Part shown: in pieces, positions 55,799 to 64,000 of the stretch | How the letters are laid out: each line of letters begins with the position of its first letter | How positions within the stretch are numbered: the stretch's first letter is position 1 | Origin: Fluviicola sp. | GTDB lineage: Bacteria > Bacteroidota > Bacteroidia > Flavobacteriales_D > Crocinitomicaceae | Assembly: GCA_029866325.1 (NCBI GenBank) | Contig: JARWZO010000006.1 | Coordinates: forward strand, 1-64,000 | Direction of reading: 5' to 3' | Length of the DNA: 64,000 nucleotides | Made by a program: the position numbers and the translations under genes | The notes under the pieces: model-generated | The model's database searches: none | What the model was told of the DNA's origin: nothing | Seen by the model: only the letters and a program-made list of their open reading frames with translations

Positions 55799-58225
55799 TT
55801 ATTTACCCTCTACTTCTGCATCGCGATATTTTGATTGCCAGTGCTCGATGGAGACATTGCGATTTCCGAAACGATAGGTGAAATTGAGGACGAAGTTGCG
55901 GTTGTCCCATCTGTATTGACCGTTACCGGTAAGATTTGAGTTGCTGAATTTAGAATTCAGTCGATAAAGATTGGCCGGATCTTGAAAGTTCAGTTTAAGC
56001 GTACCTCTCTTTTTGAGAATTGATTTACTCATTGCCACATCAATCGCTCCCATAGCTTGATTTGTTTGAAAACCACTTGTTTCCGAAGATGAAATCCAGC
56101 CCGAAACCTCCAGTGAAAACCCTTCACCAAGTGAAATTGTGTTTTGAATTGAAAGTCCCCAGTAGAATTGTTGAGTGTTCACGTAAGCATTACGGATGCT
56201 GTAATTATATAAATTCAGGCCGGTCCAAAATTGAGCATTTGCGCTCCAACGTTCATGAAATTTGATTGGAATATAGCCATTCAAAACAACCCAATTAATA
56301 TTTCCGGTGACATTGCCAAACGAACTTCTCACTAAAGAATAACCGGGTAAACTAGTTGAGTCATAGTCAAAATATTCAGCAAAATAATGGCCTCTGTTTA
56401 CATAAGACACTTCAAAATAATACATGTCTTTATAGGTCATTGATGCAGAAATGGTGTTGTTGAGTGCTGCAACAAGTGTTGGGTTTCCTTCTGAATAGTT
56501 TAGTGCAGAAGTAAATTGCTTGAATGTATTGAATTTTGCAGACTCCGGTCGCCCGATTCTCCGGCTATAACCTAATGAAATAACATGGTTCGCAGTAAAT
56601 CTTCTATTGATTGAAAAGGAAGGGAATAGATTGGTATAATTCTGTTTTGATAGCTGATTACCCGCCTCATCTTTACCCAATGTATTGGTTTGTTCTACAC
56701 GCACTCCGGCCTCCAGCTGCGTAAGACTATCAATTTGACATCCGTAAACAATATAACCTGCATTAATGTTTTCATAAAAGTTGAAAACAGATCTCGAAAG
56801 CGCATTTGACGGGGTGAAATCACTGGAAAAGGTGTTGTTGATGAAGGAAAATTTACTTTTATAACCTATGGTTATCATTCCCCTTTTACCGAATCTTCGC
56901 TCAAAATTAGCTCTAGCAATATAGGTGTCTCTATTGCCAATATTGCTTACACTATTGTAGTTTAACACTTCTGAGCTTCCAGATGCTGTACGGCGATCAA
57001 ATTGATTATTCGAATTCATATCGTGTATGATATAATCAAGATCGATAGATAATTCAGTGCCCAATGTGTCAAATATATGCTTGAAGTGGGCATTCGCAAA
57101 CATGTAAATCATTTCATCGGATGTTCGCTTATCCGTTTTCATATCATACAGTACAGAATCAATAGAATTGAAGCCAAGTTGCGTTAAATTAGCTTTTTTA
57201 TGTCCGCCAAAATACGAGCCCATTACTGACAATCCTAAGGATGAACGTGGATTGAATTTATAATCTAGGTTAAACTTACTACTATAGTAATTATTTGCCC
57301 CTTTGTCTAATTCGGTATTTACCTGTTTTTGAAAAACACTTCCGCTGTCAGTCAAAAAATTCCTTGTTTCATCAGACCAATTTAAATCGGTGCCGTAACT
57401 GTGGTTTACATTCCAATAAAGGGTTAGTTTTTCACGTTTCATATTAACCGAAAGACCTTGATTGTGCTTTGGATAACTTCCGAATTGCTTATAATAACTG
57501 TATCCTCCACCAAGATTCAGAACGTATTTAGTCCCGTACATTTTACTGGTTTTCGTCACCAAATTAATAATACCACTCGTTCCTTCGGCATCGTAACGGG
57601 ATGAAGGGTTGGAAATCACTTCTACTTTTTCGAAATCCTCGCTTCTCATTGATTTCAACATTCCAGCCAATTCTGCACCCGAAAGATTTGTAGGTCTTCC
57701 ATCAATCATAATAATAACACCGGGTTTACCTGCAAGTTGTATTGTTTGCGTTTGAGAGTTGGTGCTGACCCCAGGAACTTTTGAGAGCATTTCAAAGGCA
57801 TTTAACCCTCCGGTAACCGGACTTGCCGACAAGTTCATTACCATTTTGTCACCCTTAAATTCAATCAGCTTTACGGTATTTTTAATGACTACTTCATCCA
57901 ATTGCGATGGATTGGTCTTCAATAGGATGCTGTCAATGTGAAGATTTTTTTCTTCTACACTAAACTCTTCAAAATAAGGTAAGTAACGATCACTCTTTAT
58001 ATAAACGAAAATTCGTTGGTTAGCTGCTAGCTCTATTGAAAACAATCCATTGTCGTCGGTAATACAACCATTGATTGTGGTGGAATCTTTTGCGCTTAAA
58101 AATAAAACGGTTGTGAAGGGTGATTTTTCATTTTTATCTGTCAATACTTCTCCTGTTATCTTTACTTGTCCGTATAAATGGAGAAGGCTTGCAGTGCAAG
58201 TGAATAGTGTTAAAAAAAATTTCAT
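55799..58225 (-). CDS. Outer-membrane beta-barrel receptor, TonB-dependent-receptor-like
   Basis: 808 aa. Signal peptide MKFFLTLFTCTASLLHLYG, then a carboxypeptidase-regulatory-like domain (ITGEVLTDKNEKSPFTTVLFL), a TonB-box-like LDEVVIKN, a plug (IDGRPTNLSG, MRSEDFEKVEVISNPSSRYDAEGTSGIINL), and a barrel of repeated beta strands to the C-terminus. This is the common Bacteroidota receptor architecture (outer membrane beta-barrel family 3). It is the first gene of the run leading into the starter genes. A role in uptake of the product, for example as a metal complex, or in sensing it is plausible but unproven. Confidence 0.86.
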   Translation of the reverse strand: MKFFLTLFTCTASLLHLYGQVKITGEVLTDKNEKSPFTTVLFLSAKDSTTINGCITDDNGLFSIELAANQRIFVYIKSDRYLPYFEEFSVEEKNLHIDSILLKTNPSQLDEVVIKNTVKLIEFKGDKMVMNLSASPVTGGLNAFEMLSKVPGVSTNSQTQTIQLAGKPGVIIMIDGRPTNLSGAELAGMLKSMRSEDFEKVEVISNPSSRYDAEGTSGIINLVTKTSKMYGTKYVLNLGGGYSYYKQFGSYPKHNQGLSVNMKREKLTLYWNVNHSYGTDLNWSDETRNFLTDSGSVFQKQVNTELDKGANNYYSSKFNLDYKFNPRSSLGLSVMGSYFGGHKKANLTQLGFNSIDSVLYDMKTDKRTSDEMIYMFANAHFKHIFDTLGTELSIDLDYIIHDMNSNNQFDRRTASGSSEVLNYNSVSNIGNRDTYIARANFERRFGKRGMITIGYKSKFSFINNTFSSDFTPSNALSRSVFNFYENINAGYIVYGCQIDSLTQLEAGVRVEQTNTLGKDEAGNQLSKQNYTNLFPSFSINRRFTANHVISLGYSRRIGRPESAKFNTFKQFTSALNYSEGNPTLVAALNNTISASMTYKDMYYFEVSYVNRGHYFAEYFDYDSTSLPGYSLVRSSFGNVTGNINWVVLNGYIPIKFHERWSANAQFWTGLNLYNYSIRNAYVNTQQFYWGLSIQNTISLGEGFSLEVSGWISSSETSGFQTNQAMGAIDVAMSKSILKKRGTLKLNFQDPANLYRLNSKFSNSNLTGNGQYRWDNRNFVLNFTYRFGNRNVSIEHWQSKYRDAEVEGK

Positions 58226-58473
58226 ATTCAGAATTATAATTTGATAAACCCTTTATAAAAAAGGCTAAAGATAGTTTTTATTGGAGAAATGATAGATCTA
58301 AGTGAAATATAAGTAAACGGATGTTTATGAGTCACTAACATTAGTAAAAAAGTTACATTATTTCAAAAATAAAAAACGTAGGCACAAGCATTAATGACTA
58401 ACCAGAGCTGTTTTTGAACTTAATTTAGAGGATATGTAGACTAAATCTCGAGCTGAAAGAAAAATAATTCCTA

Positions 58474-58556
58474 TTCGATGTCAGAAAGGTCATTCCAACC
58501 CTCTGAAACCCAATAAAAAGGCAATTTTGGTTCGATAATCTGTCAGAAAGAAGAGC
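58474..58556 (+). repeat. GGTTCGA intergenic repeat, copy A
   Basis: It shares with copy B the blocks GGTCATT, CCTCT-AAACC, GCA-TTTTGGTTCGATAAT, TGTCAGAA and GAGC in the same order, with a 10-nt insert. In both copies a hairpin with T-run follows within about 15 nt. Confidence 0.65.
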
Positions 58557-58568
58557 GAAAAGAAAAGA

Positions 58569-58602
58569 GCGTATCATATCATGATAGCGCTTTTTTCTTT
58601 TT
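58569..58602 (+). terminator. Orphan plus-strand terminator-like hairpin
   Basis: GCG-TATCAT, loop ATC, ATGATA-(G)-CGC followed by TTTTTTCTTTTT. It is shaped like an intrinsic terminator, but no plus-strand gene precedes it in the window. It sits upstream of the TPR gene start. Confidence 0.5.
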
Positions 58603-58759
58603 CCCTCGGGACTCGCACTCAAACTCACACCTTTGTAATTTGCTCTTTTCTTTCAGTGTGAGTGTGCAGAATGAGTCTTTGAAAGACTTGATTCTAATTA
58701 TACCAAAATTTTTAAGACTTTGGAGTAATTCAAATTCCAGTAATCCCTTTCTTTGTAGA

Positions 58760-59776
58760 ATGAAATGTTATCTGATTTTATTCGTCCTAATAATTGTCTC
58801 CTCAACAGCAAATTCACAGAATTACAGCGAATTACTTGTTCAAGCACAAGAATTTCAATTAAAAAATCAATCTACAAAAGCCATTTCCATTTACAATGAG
58901 GCTATTCAAATGAAGCCTACAGATCCGGAGGGCTACTTTTTCAGAGGAATTGCATTGTATGAATCAAACAATATTCCTGATGCTTTGAGCGATTTTAATA
59001 AAACGATATTGCTTGATAGTACGTATGCGGATTCCTACCATTTTAGAGCACAATGCAAACGACAGTTAAACGATTCTATCGGTGCTATTACCGACTGGAA
59101 TTACGCAATCAAACTCCAGCCGGAAAATCCTATTTATTTAAATAATAGAGCCATGTTACGTTTCTATCTAAAAGATATTGACGGGGCAAAAGAAGATATT
59201 GAAAAAACAATAGCGCTTGACCCTACTTATGGTGCTGCTTTGATGAATAAAGTAATTATTCTATTCGACACGAATGAAGATCGCGAAGTCTATTCAACAA
59301 TCATGAAGATAATCGAAATAGATTCAAGCAATGCGATGGCTTATTATTATTTGGGTATTCTAAAAGGTTCCAAACTCGGTGATTTTAAAGGGGCTATTAA
59401 GGCATTTGATGCAGGAATAAGTTATGATCCGAAACAAACCGAGCTTTTTCAGAAAAGAGGGTACGCCAAATCACTTCTTGAGGACTACCAAGGTGCCTCA
59501 GAAGATTATCTCAGCGCAATTGCACTATCTCCGAATGACTATATTATCTACAATGACCTGGCATTGCTACAATTTAAGATGTATGCTTATGAGGACGCAG
59601 AAAAATCTCTTTCAAAAGCAATCGCATTAAATCCGGAATTCAATGAAGCTTGGCACAACCATGGATTAATACTGATCATGCTGAATCAAAAAGAATCAGG
59701 TTGCAAAGAACTTAGGAAAGCAATGTCAATGGGGTATCCAAAATCTGAAGCGGCAATCAACTACTATTGTAAGTAA
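58760..59776 (+). CDS. Secreted or periplasmic TPR-repeat protein
   Basis: The ORF track begins at 58640, but the ATG at 58760 (MKCYLILFVLIIVSSTANSQ) starts a clean signal peptide, so I use it (338 aa). The mature protein is a string of about nine tetratricopeptide repeats (for example AISIYNEAIQMKPTDPEGYFFRG... and GAKEDIEKTIALDPTYGAAL). TPR arrays bind other proteins. There is no enzymatic domain. A strong intrinsic terminator follows. It is divergent from the NRPS-PKS cluster and probably not part of it. Confidence 0.85.
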   Translation: MKCYLILFVLIIVSSTANSQNYSELLVQAQEFQLKNQSTKAISIYNEAIQMKPTDPEGYFFRGIALYESNNIPDALSDFNKTILLDSTYADSYHFRAQCKRQLNDSIGAITDWNYAIKLQPENPIYLNNRAMLRFYLKDIDGAKEDIEKTIALDPTYGAALMNKVIILFDTNEDREVYSTIMKIIEIDSSNAMAYYYLGILKGSKLGDFKGAIKAFDAGISYDPKQTELFQKRGYAKSLLEDYQGASEDYLSAIALSPNDYIIYNDLALLQFKMYAYEDAEKSLSKAIALNPEFNEAWHNHGLILIMLNQKESGCKELRKAMSMGYPKSEAAINYYCK

Positions 59777-59800
59777 TGAAATATTCTTGAAATAGATACC

Positions 59801-59876
59801 CGGTTCGATCCCAATAAGGTCATTTCTCTCCTCTAAAACCGCACTTTTGGTTCGATAATGTGTCAGAAGGGTGAGC
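59801..59876 (+). repeat. GGTTCGA intergenic repeat, copy B
   Basis: It carries two GGTTCGA words (59802 and 59849) and the same ordered blocks as copy A. It lies 25 nt after the TPR stop and directly before a strong terminator, so it is transcribed as the 3' untranslated region of the TPR gene. Confidence 0.65.
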
Positions 59877-59879
59877 TCT

Positions 59880-59912
59880 AGCGTGATAAGAGAAATTTTA
59901 TCACGCTTTTTT
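59880..59912 (+). terminator. Intrinsic terminator of the TPR gene
   Basis: AGCGTGATAA, 8-nt loop, TTATCACGCT, a perfect 10-bp stem followed by a run of six T. Confidence 0.85.
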
Positions 59913-60121
59913 ATGCAATAAAATATTGGTTTTAAGGTGATTAAAAGTTGAAAATAGCGGTTCGATAAAAATAATTAGTTGAAACGATTTTTGAAGAATT
60001 TGAGATAATTGTCACCAAAAGTGATTCTTTAAACCACGGTTGATATGAAGAATCAGTTGTTTTGAGATGGTTCGAGACCAAGATACACATAGTCCATTAA
60101 TGAAAAATCTATTTATGTCAG

Positions 60122-60129
60122 TATATTTG
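60122..60129 (+). promoter_or_regulatory. TAnnTTTG element for the delta-60 protein gene
   Basis: TATATTTG lies 18 nt before the ATG at 60148. No TTG is found at the expected distance upstream, so the -33 box is missing or degenerate. Confidence 0.45.
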
Positions 60130-60147
60130 GAATGTCAATAACCAAAT

Positions 60148-63100
60148 ATGAAAACTTCCAAGTCGTTAACTTCTCTACTTTTTATTTTTTGCTCATTCAA
60201 TTTTTTTGCTCAGCTGGGTAGAGTTGATTCAACCTTTAATGTTCAGGATACCTCTTCATTTACTCGATACTTTTCAGGTCTTCCAAGTAATGGAAATACC
60301 AAATTTCATGCTCATGTTTACCCAGATGGCAGTTCACTAATTGCGGGAGGTTTCACGTCTTATGTAGATCAAATTCATAATAGAATAGTCAAAACAGATG
60401 TTAATGGCAATGTTGATCTATCCTTTAATGTTGGAACTGGTGCCGATAGTACAATTACGTGCATGGTGGTTTTAGAAAATGGTAAAGTGTTTTTAGCAGG
60501 TCAGTTCTCAACTTTCAATGGTGTCAATACGAACGGCAGTATTTTATTGCTGGCAAATGGAGCTGTTGATCCTCTTTATTTACCCAGCGTTTGGTCATCA
60601 GATCTAATAATTGATGCCTGCGAACAAAATGGAAAATTAGTATTAGTTGGCTATCAAGATGCAACACCTGGTCCAGCTGGAAACAGTTTTTTTCGAATCC
60701 TTCAAAACGGTTCTATTGACAATTCATTTCTCGGAATGGAAATACCACAAGGAAATCTTAGACATGTTTCTGCATTGCCATCTGGTAAGATTTATCTTAG
60801 CGGACAATTCAATCAATTAGGTGGAATTCCTAGTCATGGTATTGCACGATTATTACCAAATGGAGAATTGGATATGACATTCTTGGCTGACTCAGCTTCG
60901 ACTTACATAAACAGTGGTTTAGGGTATTTTGTGACATCACACACTATAGATAGTGATGAGAACATAATGGTTTCTGTGCCTACTGGCCTGTCGAAAATAA
61001 GCAGATTATTTAATAATGGGGATGTCGATACTAGCTTTACACAACCTTTCAGTATTGGATATTTATTGTATAAATTGGTTGCTATCGAGTCAGGAAAGTA
61101 CTTGGCGTCAGGAAGTAACTTTGTGGTCCAATTAAATCATGATGGGAGTATCGATCCTACTTTTGACAAATTCAATGGATCATCTATAAATAGTCAAATT
61201 GACGTCGATTTGAGACCAGACGGAAAAATACTATTTGCTAGGGGAGCTCCGTTCGTTCTAAACGAAGATGGAACATTATTCGGCGGATACAATACTACAA
61301 CTGGAGCAAACAATCTGATTAACGCTGTTCAAACACTGCCAGACGGCAAAATTTTAATTGCCGGTAGTTTCTCTAGTTACAATCACCAATCTATAAATGG
61401 GATAGCACGGTTGTTACCAGACGGGACATTGGACCCTTCTTTTAATCCTGGAAAAGGATTTAATTACCATGAGTTTACTCAAGCAACCAATAGTACAGTT
61501 CATGATCTAGAAGTCCAACCTGATGGAAAAATAATTCTGTGTGGATCTTTTACGCAATTCAATGATCAACCTCGAAATCGAATTTTACGATTGCACCCTA
61601 ATGGAGAATTAGATACCACCTTCGCGTCTTCATCTATTTGGGCTCAATCGGCGATTATTGAAGTTAAACTTCAACCTAATGGACAAATATTATTCTTAGC
61701 TGGCGGCGCTATGGCTCGCGTGAACAATGATGGCACAGATGATAATTCCTTTAATGGGCAGGTTGGCGTAGGTCAATCAATCGGAGAAGTAGTTGTTCTA
61801 TCAAGTGGAAAAACAATTGTTGGGGGTTCATTCAATTTGTTTGAGGGGCTATCCGCATCAAATTTAGGACAATTGAATTTAGACGGGTCTGTTGATAACA
61901 CATTTTCTACCGGGGCAGGGTTTAACAGTGGTGTTGTTCATGATATAGATGAACAGACTGATGGAAAATTAATTATTACAACAACATCCACGACCTATAA
62001 TGGCGATACTATTGGGAAACTATTTCGTATTTTTCCTAATGGCGACTTGGACACCACTTTTCAATTTGAAGAGCCATTCCCTTTGACTCAATGTTATAAA
62101 ACGTTGATAATGAATTCGGGGAAAATAATAACCGTTGGTTATAGATTGGGACTTCAAGACAGCTCCTATGTTCTGAAAATCAACGAGAATGGAAGTGTAG
62201 ATACCGCGTTCGTTTCGACACCTTTCGAAGACTACTACAACGGTCAAATGATTCTTTCCGCAGACGTACAACCGAATGGAAGAATTATTCTTGGTGGGTC
62301 TTTCTACTATCTTAATCAGCAATACACTAAGAACAGATTGTTTGCATTGGTAGGAGATACGATGTCAACTAGCTGTCAATTTTTCAATGGTCATTTTGTA
62401 AGTATTGAAAATCTTATTTGTGGAGATTCAGCCGGGGTTAATTTCGTTGGGGTTAATGGTACAGAACCCTATCTCTATTCTTGGGACAATGGAGCTTATT
62501 CTTTGGATGACACATTACATCTTACAGAAAATGGTGGCGTTCATTATGTTAGTATTATAGATTCCAACGGATGTTTTTTTTCAACCGGATTTCTAATAAA
62601 CGGGCCTACAACCCAAACCGAATTTGATGTTACATCACAATTGGTAGGAGGCAATTTTAGACCCGGATTTAATTCCACTGTAACGTTAAATGCCTACAAT
62701 GACGGCTGCGTTCCAACTTCTGGTCAAGTTACCTTGATACTTGATACACTACTCACGTTTAATTCGTCAACGCCTGCACCTGATTTTATCTCAGGCGATA
62801 CCTTGAGATGGAATTTTACGGATCTCACATTTGATTCAACTCACTTCTCGGCTTTACTTCAACTGGCAACCCCAACGTCGGCGGAATTTGGTGATCCTAT
62901 TCATTTAAGATTAAAAATTGATCCACTTTCTGGCGATGCAGATACAACGAATAATGTCAATGACTATCATTATACTGTTATAAATGGCTATGATCCAAAT
63001 GATAAACAAGTTTATCCAATCGGAGAGTGTATACCGCACTATATCAAAAATGAACAGGAGTTGACCTATACCGTGCGGTTTCAAAATACCGGTAATGCCG

Positions 63101-63975
63101 AAGCGATTAATATTGCCATTGTAGACTCATTAAGTGATTATTTGGATATAAACACGCTTCGGGTTGTAGCAACTTCTCATTCAATGTATACAGAAGTTTT
63201 ACAAGGAAATGTGTTAAAGTTTCACTTTGATCAGATAAACCTCCCAGATAGTCTTTCCGATGAAGAAGGAAGTCAAGGATACGTAATTTACCAAATTAGT
63301 CCATATAACTCTCTTTTTGAAAACACGCGTATCAACAATAAAGCCCATATTTATTTTGATTTTAATCCACCAATCACGACCAACGGCGTTTTTAATACTG
63401 TTTCGGATAGTTATGTGGCAAATACTTTTGATACAGTAACATTGAGCTCATGCGATCAATACTTTTGGGGTGGCCAGAATTACACTGAATCAGGTATCTA
63501 CACTCAAAATTTCGCAAATAATTATGGTTGCGACAGCACTTCTACAATTCAATTGGAAGTTCAGATGAGTTCTTCATCGGAGTTAACCGTTGAGGCGATC
63601 GATAGTTTTACATTAAACAACCAATTGTATACTACTTCGGGACAATATCAACAAATACTATTCAATGAGGTAGGTTGCGATAGTACAATCAATCTTAATC
63701 TAAATTTGAATTATACATCTACCACCTCACAGGAAAAAACAGCATACAACTGTTATCCAAATCCGGCAAATGACTATTTAGTAATAGAATTTTCACAAAA
63801 ACCAATCTCTCAACAGATCAGTTTTACAACTCTAAGTGGTCAAGCAATCAAATTACAATCAACGTTTGAAAATAACCTGATTAAAGTTGATCTATCTGGA
63901 TTACCACAAGGAATGTATCTAATGAAAATTATTATTGAATCAGAAGAACAAGTAATTCCAATCATGAAAATCTAA
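60148..63975 (+). CDS. Secreted delta-60 repeat protein with T9SS C-terminal sorting domain
   Basis: 1275 aa. Signal peptide MKTSKSLTSLLFIFCSFNFFAQ. Residues ~25-740 consist of delta-60 repeats, each with a core like LPDGKILIAGSFSSYN and a turn like NGELDTTF, expected to fold as a beta-propeller. Residues ~740-1130 hold beta-sandwich segments, including the conserved YDPNDKQVYPIG to INNKAHIYFDFNPPI block common in Flavobacteriales surface proteins. The last ~75 residues (CYPNPANDYLVIEFS ... GLPQGMYLMKI) are a type A T9SS sorting domain. It is a cell-surface or released protein of unknown function and is not linked to the biosynthetic cluster. Confidence 0.9.
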   Translation: MKTSKSLTSLLFIFCSFNFFAQLGRVDSTFNVQDTSSFTRYFSGLPSNGNTKFHAHVYPDGSSLIAGGFTSYVDQIHNRIVKTDVNGNVDLSFNVGTGADSTITCMVVLENGKVFLAGQFSTFNGVNTNGSILLLANGAVDPLYLPSVWSSDLIIDACEQNGKLVLVGYQDATPGPAGNSFFRILQNGSIDNSFLGMEIPQGNLRHVSALPSGKIYLSGQFNQLGGIPSHGIARLLPNGELDMTFLADSASTYINSGLGYFVTSHTIDSDENIMVSVPTGLSKISRLFNNGDVDTSFTQPFSIGYLLYKLVAIESGKYLASGSNFVVQLNHDGSIDPTFDKFNGSSINSQIDVDLRPDGKILFARGAPFVLNEDGTLFGGYNTTTGANNLINAVQTLPDGKILIAGSFSSYNHQSINGIARLLPDGTLDPSFNPGKGFNYHEFTQATNSTVHDLEVQPDGKIILCGSFTQFNDQPRNRILRLHPNGELDTTFASSSIWAQSAIIEVKLQPNGQILFLAGGAMARVNNDGTDDNSFNGQVGVGQSIGEVVVLSSGKTIVGGSFNLFEGLSASNLGQLNLDGSVDNTFSTGAGFNSGVVHDIDEQTDGKLIITTTSTTYNGDTIGKLFRIFPNGDLDTTFQFEEPFPLTQCYKTLIMNSGKIITVGYRLGLQDSSYVLKINENGSVDTAFVSTPFEDYYNGQMILSADVQPNGRIILGGSFYYLNQQYTKNRLFALVGDTMSTSCQFFNGHFVSIENLICGDSAGVNFVGVNGTEPYLYSWDNGAYSLDDTLHLTENGGVHYVSIIDSNGCFFSTGFLINGPTTQTEFDVTSQLVGGNFRPGFNSTVTLNAYNDGCVPTSGQVTLILDTLLTFNSSTPAPDFISGDTLRWNFTDLTFDSTHFSALLQLATPTSAEFGDPIHLRLKIDPLSGDADTTNNVNDYHYTVINGYDPNDKQVYPIGECIPHYIKNEQELTYTVRFQNTGNAEAINIAIVDSLSDYLDINTLRVVATSHSMYTEVLQGNVLKFHFDQINLPDSLSDEEGSQGYVIYQISPYNSLFENTRINNKAHIYFDFNPPITTNGVFNTVSDSYVANTFDTVTLSSCDQYFWGGQNYTESGIYTQNFANNYGCDSTSTIQLEVQMSSSSELTVEAIDSFTLNNQLYTTSGQYQQILFNEVGCDSTINLNLNLNYTSTTSQEKTAYNCYPNPANDYLVIEFSQKPISQQISFTTLSGQAIKLQSTFENNLIKVDLSGLPQGMYLMKIIIESEEQVIPIMKI

Positions 63976-63977
63976 AT

Positions 63978-64000
63978 CCGGTTCGACCCCAAAAAGCTCA
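63978..64000 (+). repeat. GGTTCGA intergenic repeat, copy C (cut by window end)
   Basis: CCGGTTCGACCCCAAAAAGCTCA right after the delta-60 stop matches the start of copy B (CCGGTTCGATCCCAATAAGGTCA) with 4 mismatches. Confidence 0.5.

Larger units (their letters stand above)
58226..58759. other. Intergenic region with repeat copy and orphan terminator-like hairpin
   Basis: 534 bp between the divergently transcribed receptor and TPR genes. It holds repeat copy A (58474-58556) and a plus-strand hairpin with T-run (58569-58602), both listed separately. The ORF track reads a TPR start at 58640 but the signal peptide starts at 58760, so no coding is assigned here. A minus-strand TATTTTTG box (58364-58371) has no properly spaced TTG, so no promoter is called. 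Confidence 0.6.
59777..60147. other. Intergenic region with terminator, repeat copy B and a promoter element
   Basis: 371 bp between the TPR and delta-60 genes. It holds copy B and the terminator at 59880-59912, then two further GGTTCGA words (59959-59965 and 60069-60075) in AT-rich sequence, and a TAnnTTTG box just before the next gene. No ORF or RNA gene was seen. Confidence 0.6.

Noticed and set aside
1-58225. Internal tandem-like repetition as evidence of a CRISPR array or other tandem repeat
   Set aside because: The repeats are conserved core motifs of NRPS/PKS modules at kilobase spacing, with no short regular units.
58640-58759. N-terminal extension of the TPR protein
   Set aside because: The extension hides a clean signal peptide that starts at the ATG at 58760.
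59801-59815. GGTTCGATCCC resembling a tRNA T-arm
   Set aside because: The flanks do not form a T-stem, and no acceptor, D or anticodon arms are present upstream.

Overview
The window comes from a low-GC member of the Bacteroidota, probably a Flavobacteriales/Crocinitomicaceae-like bacterium. The evidence is a C-terminal T9SS sorting domain on the last gene, a Bacteroidota-type outer-membrane receptor (carboxypeptidase-regulatory domain, plug and barrel), and promoter elements of the TTG-N18/19-TAnnTTTG type upstream of several genes. No plasmid, phage, insertion sequence, tRNA, rRNA or CRISPR signal was seen.

About 58 kb (1-58225) is one large hybrid NRPS-PKS gene cluster, almost all on the minus strand, so it is transcribed from high to low coordinates. 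(a) 58225-52965: an outer-membrane receptor, then a KAS III-like protein, a stand-alone AMP-ligase and a free acyl carrier protein, which look like starter-unit supply. (b) 52799-41717: a haem-oxygenase-like di-iron oxidase, a nicotianamine-synthase-like/GNAT fusion, an unknown small protein, an amidohydrolase, a PvdE/SyrD-type exporter, a type II thioesterase, an Sfp-type PPTase, a PvdQ-like penicillin acylase, a small membrane protein and a CmlA-like beta-hydroxylase. (c) 41686-22708: a trimodular NRPS and a PKS-NRPS. (d) 22607-18609: a membrane acyltransferase and a divergent two-gene operon (aromatic amino acid hydroxylase fused to an aminotransferase, plus a PhyH-family dioxygenase). These split the assembly line. 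(e) 18253-1: five more assembly-line genes under their own promoter; the last is cut by the window edge.

Reading the adenylation pocket residues by eye and assuming collinearity, the line would be acyl starter - Gly - Leu - Ser(FkbM) - ketide(KR,DH) - Ser - Gly(luciferase-like monooxygenase) - ketide(KR) - Ser - Thr(MT) - next module outside. The most striking property is that three adenylation domains are each interrupted by a different enzyme at a different site: a methyltransferase between A2 and A3, a flavin monooxygenase between A4 and A5, and an FkbM methyltransferase between A8 and A10. The subunit termini also appear to carry two distinct docking codes. No epimerase domain or terminal thioesterase is present, so release must be encoded to the left of this window.

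The accessory genes suggest a pyoverdine-like logic: an acylated precursor is assembled, exported by the PvdE-like ABC protein and deacylated in the periplasm by the acylase. This is inference. The right end (58226-64000) is unrelated: a secreted TPR protein, a large delta-60-repeat T9SS protein, and intergenic copies of a short repeat built around GGTTCGA.
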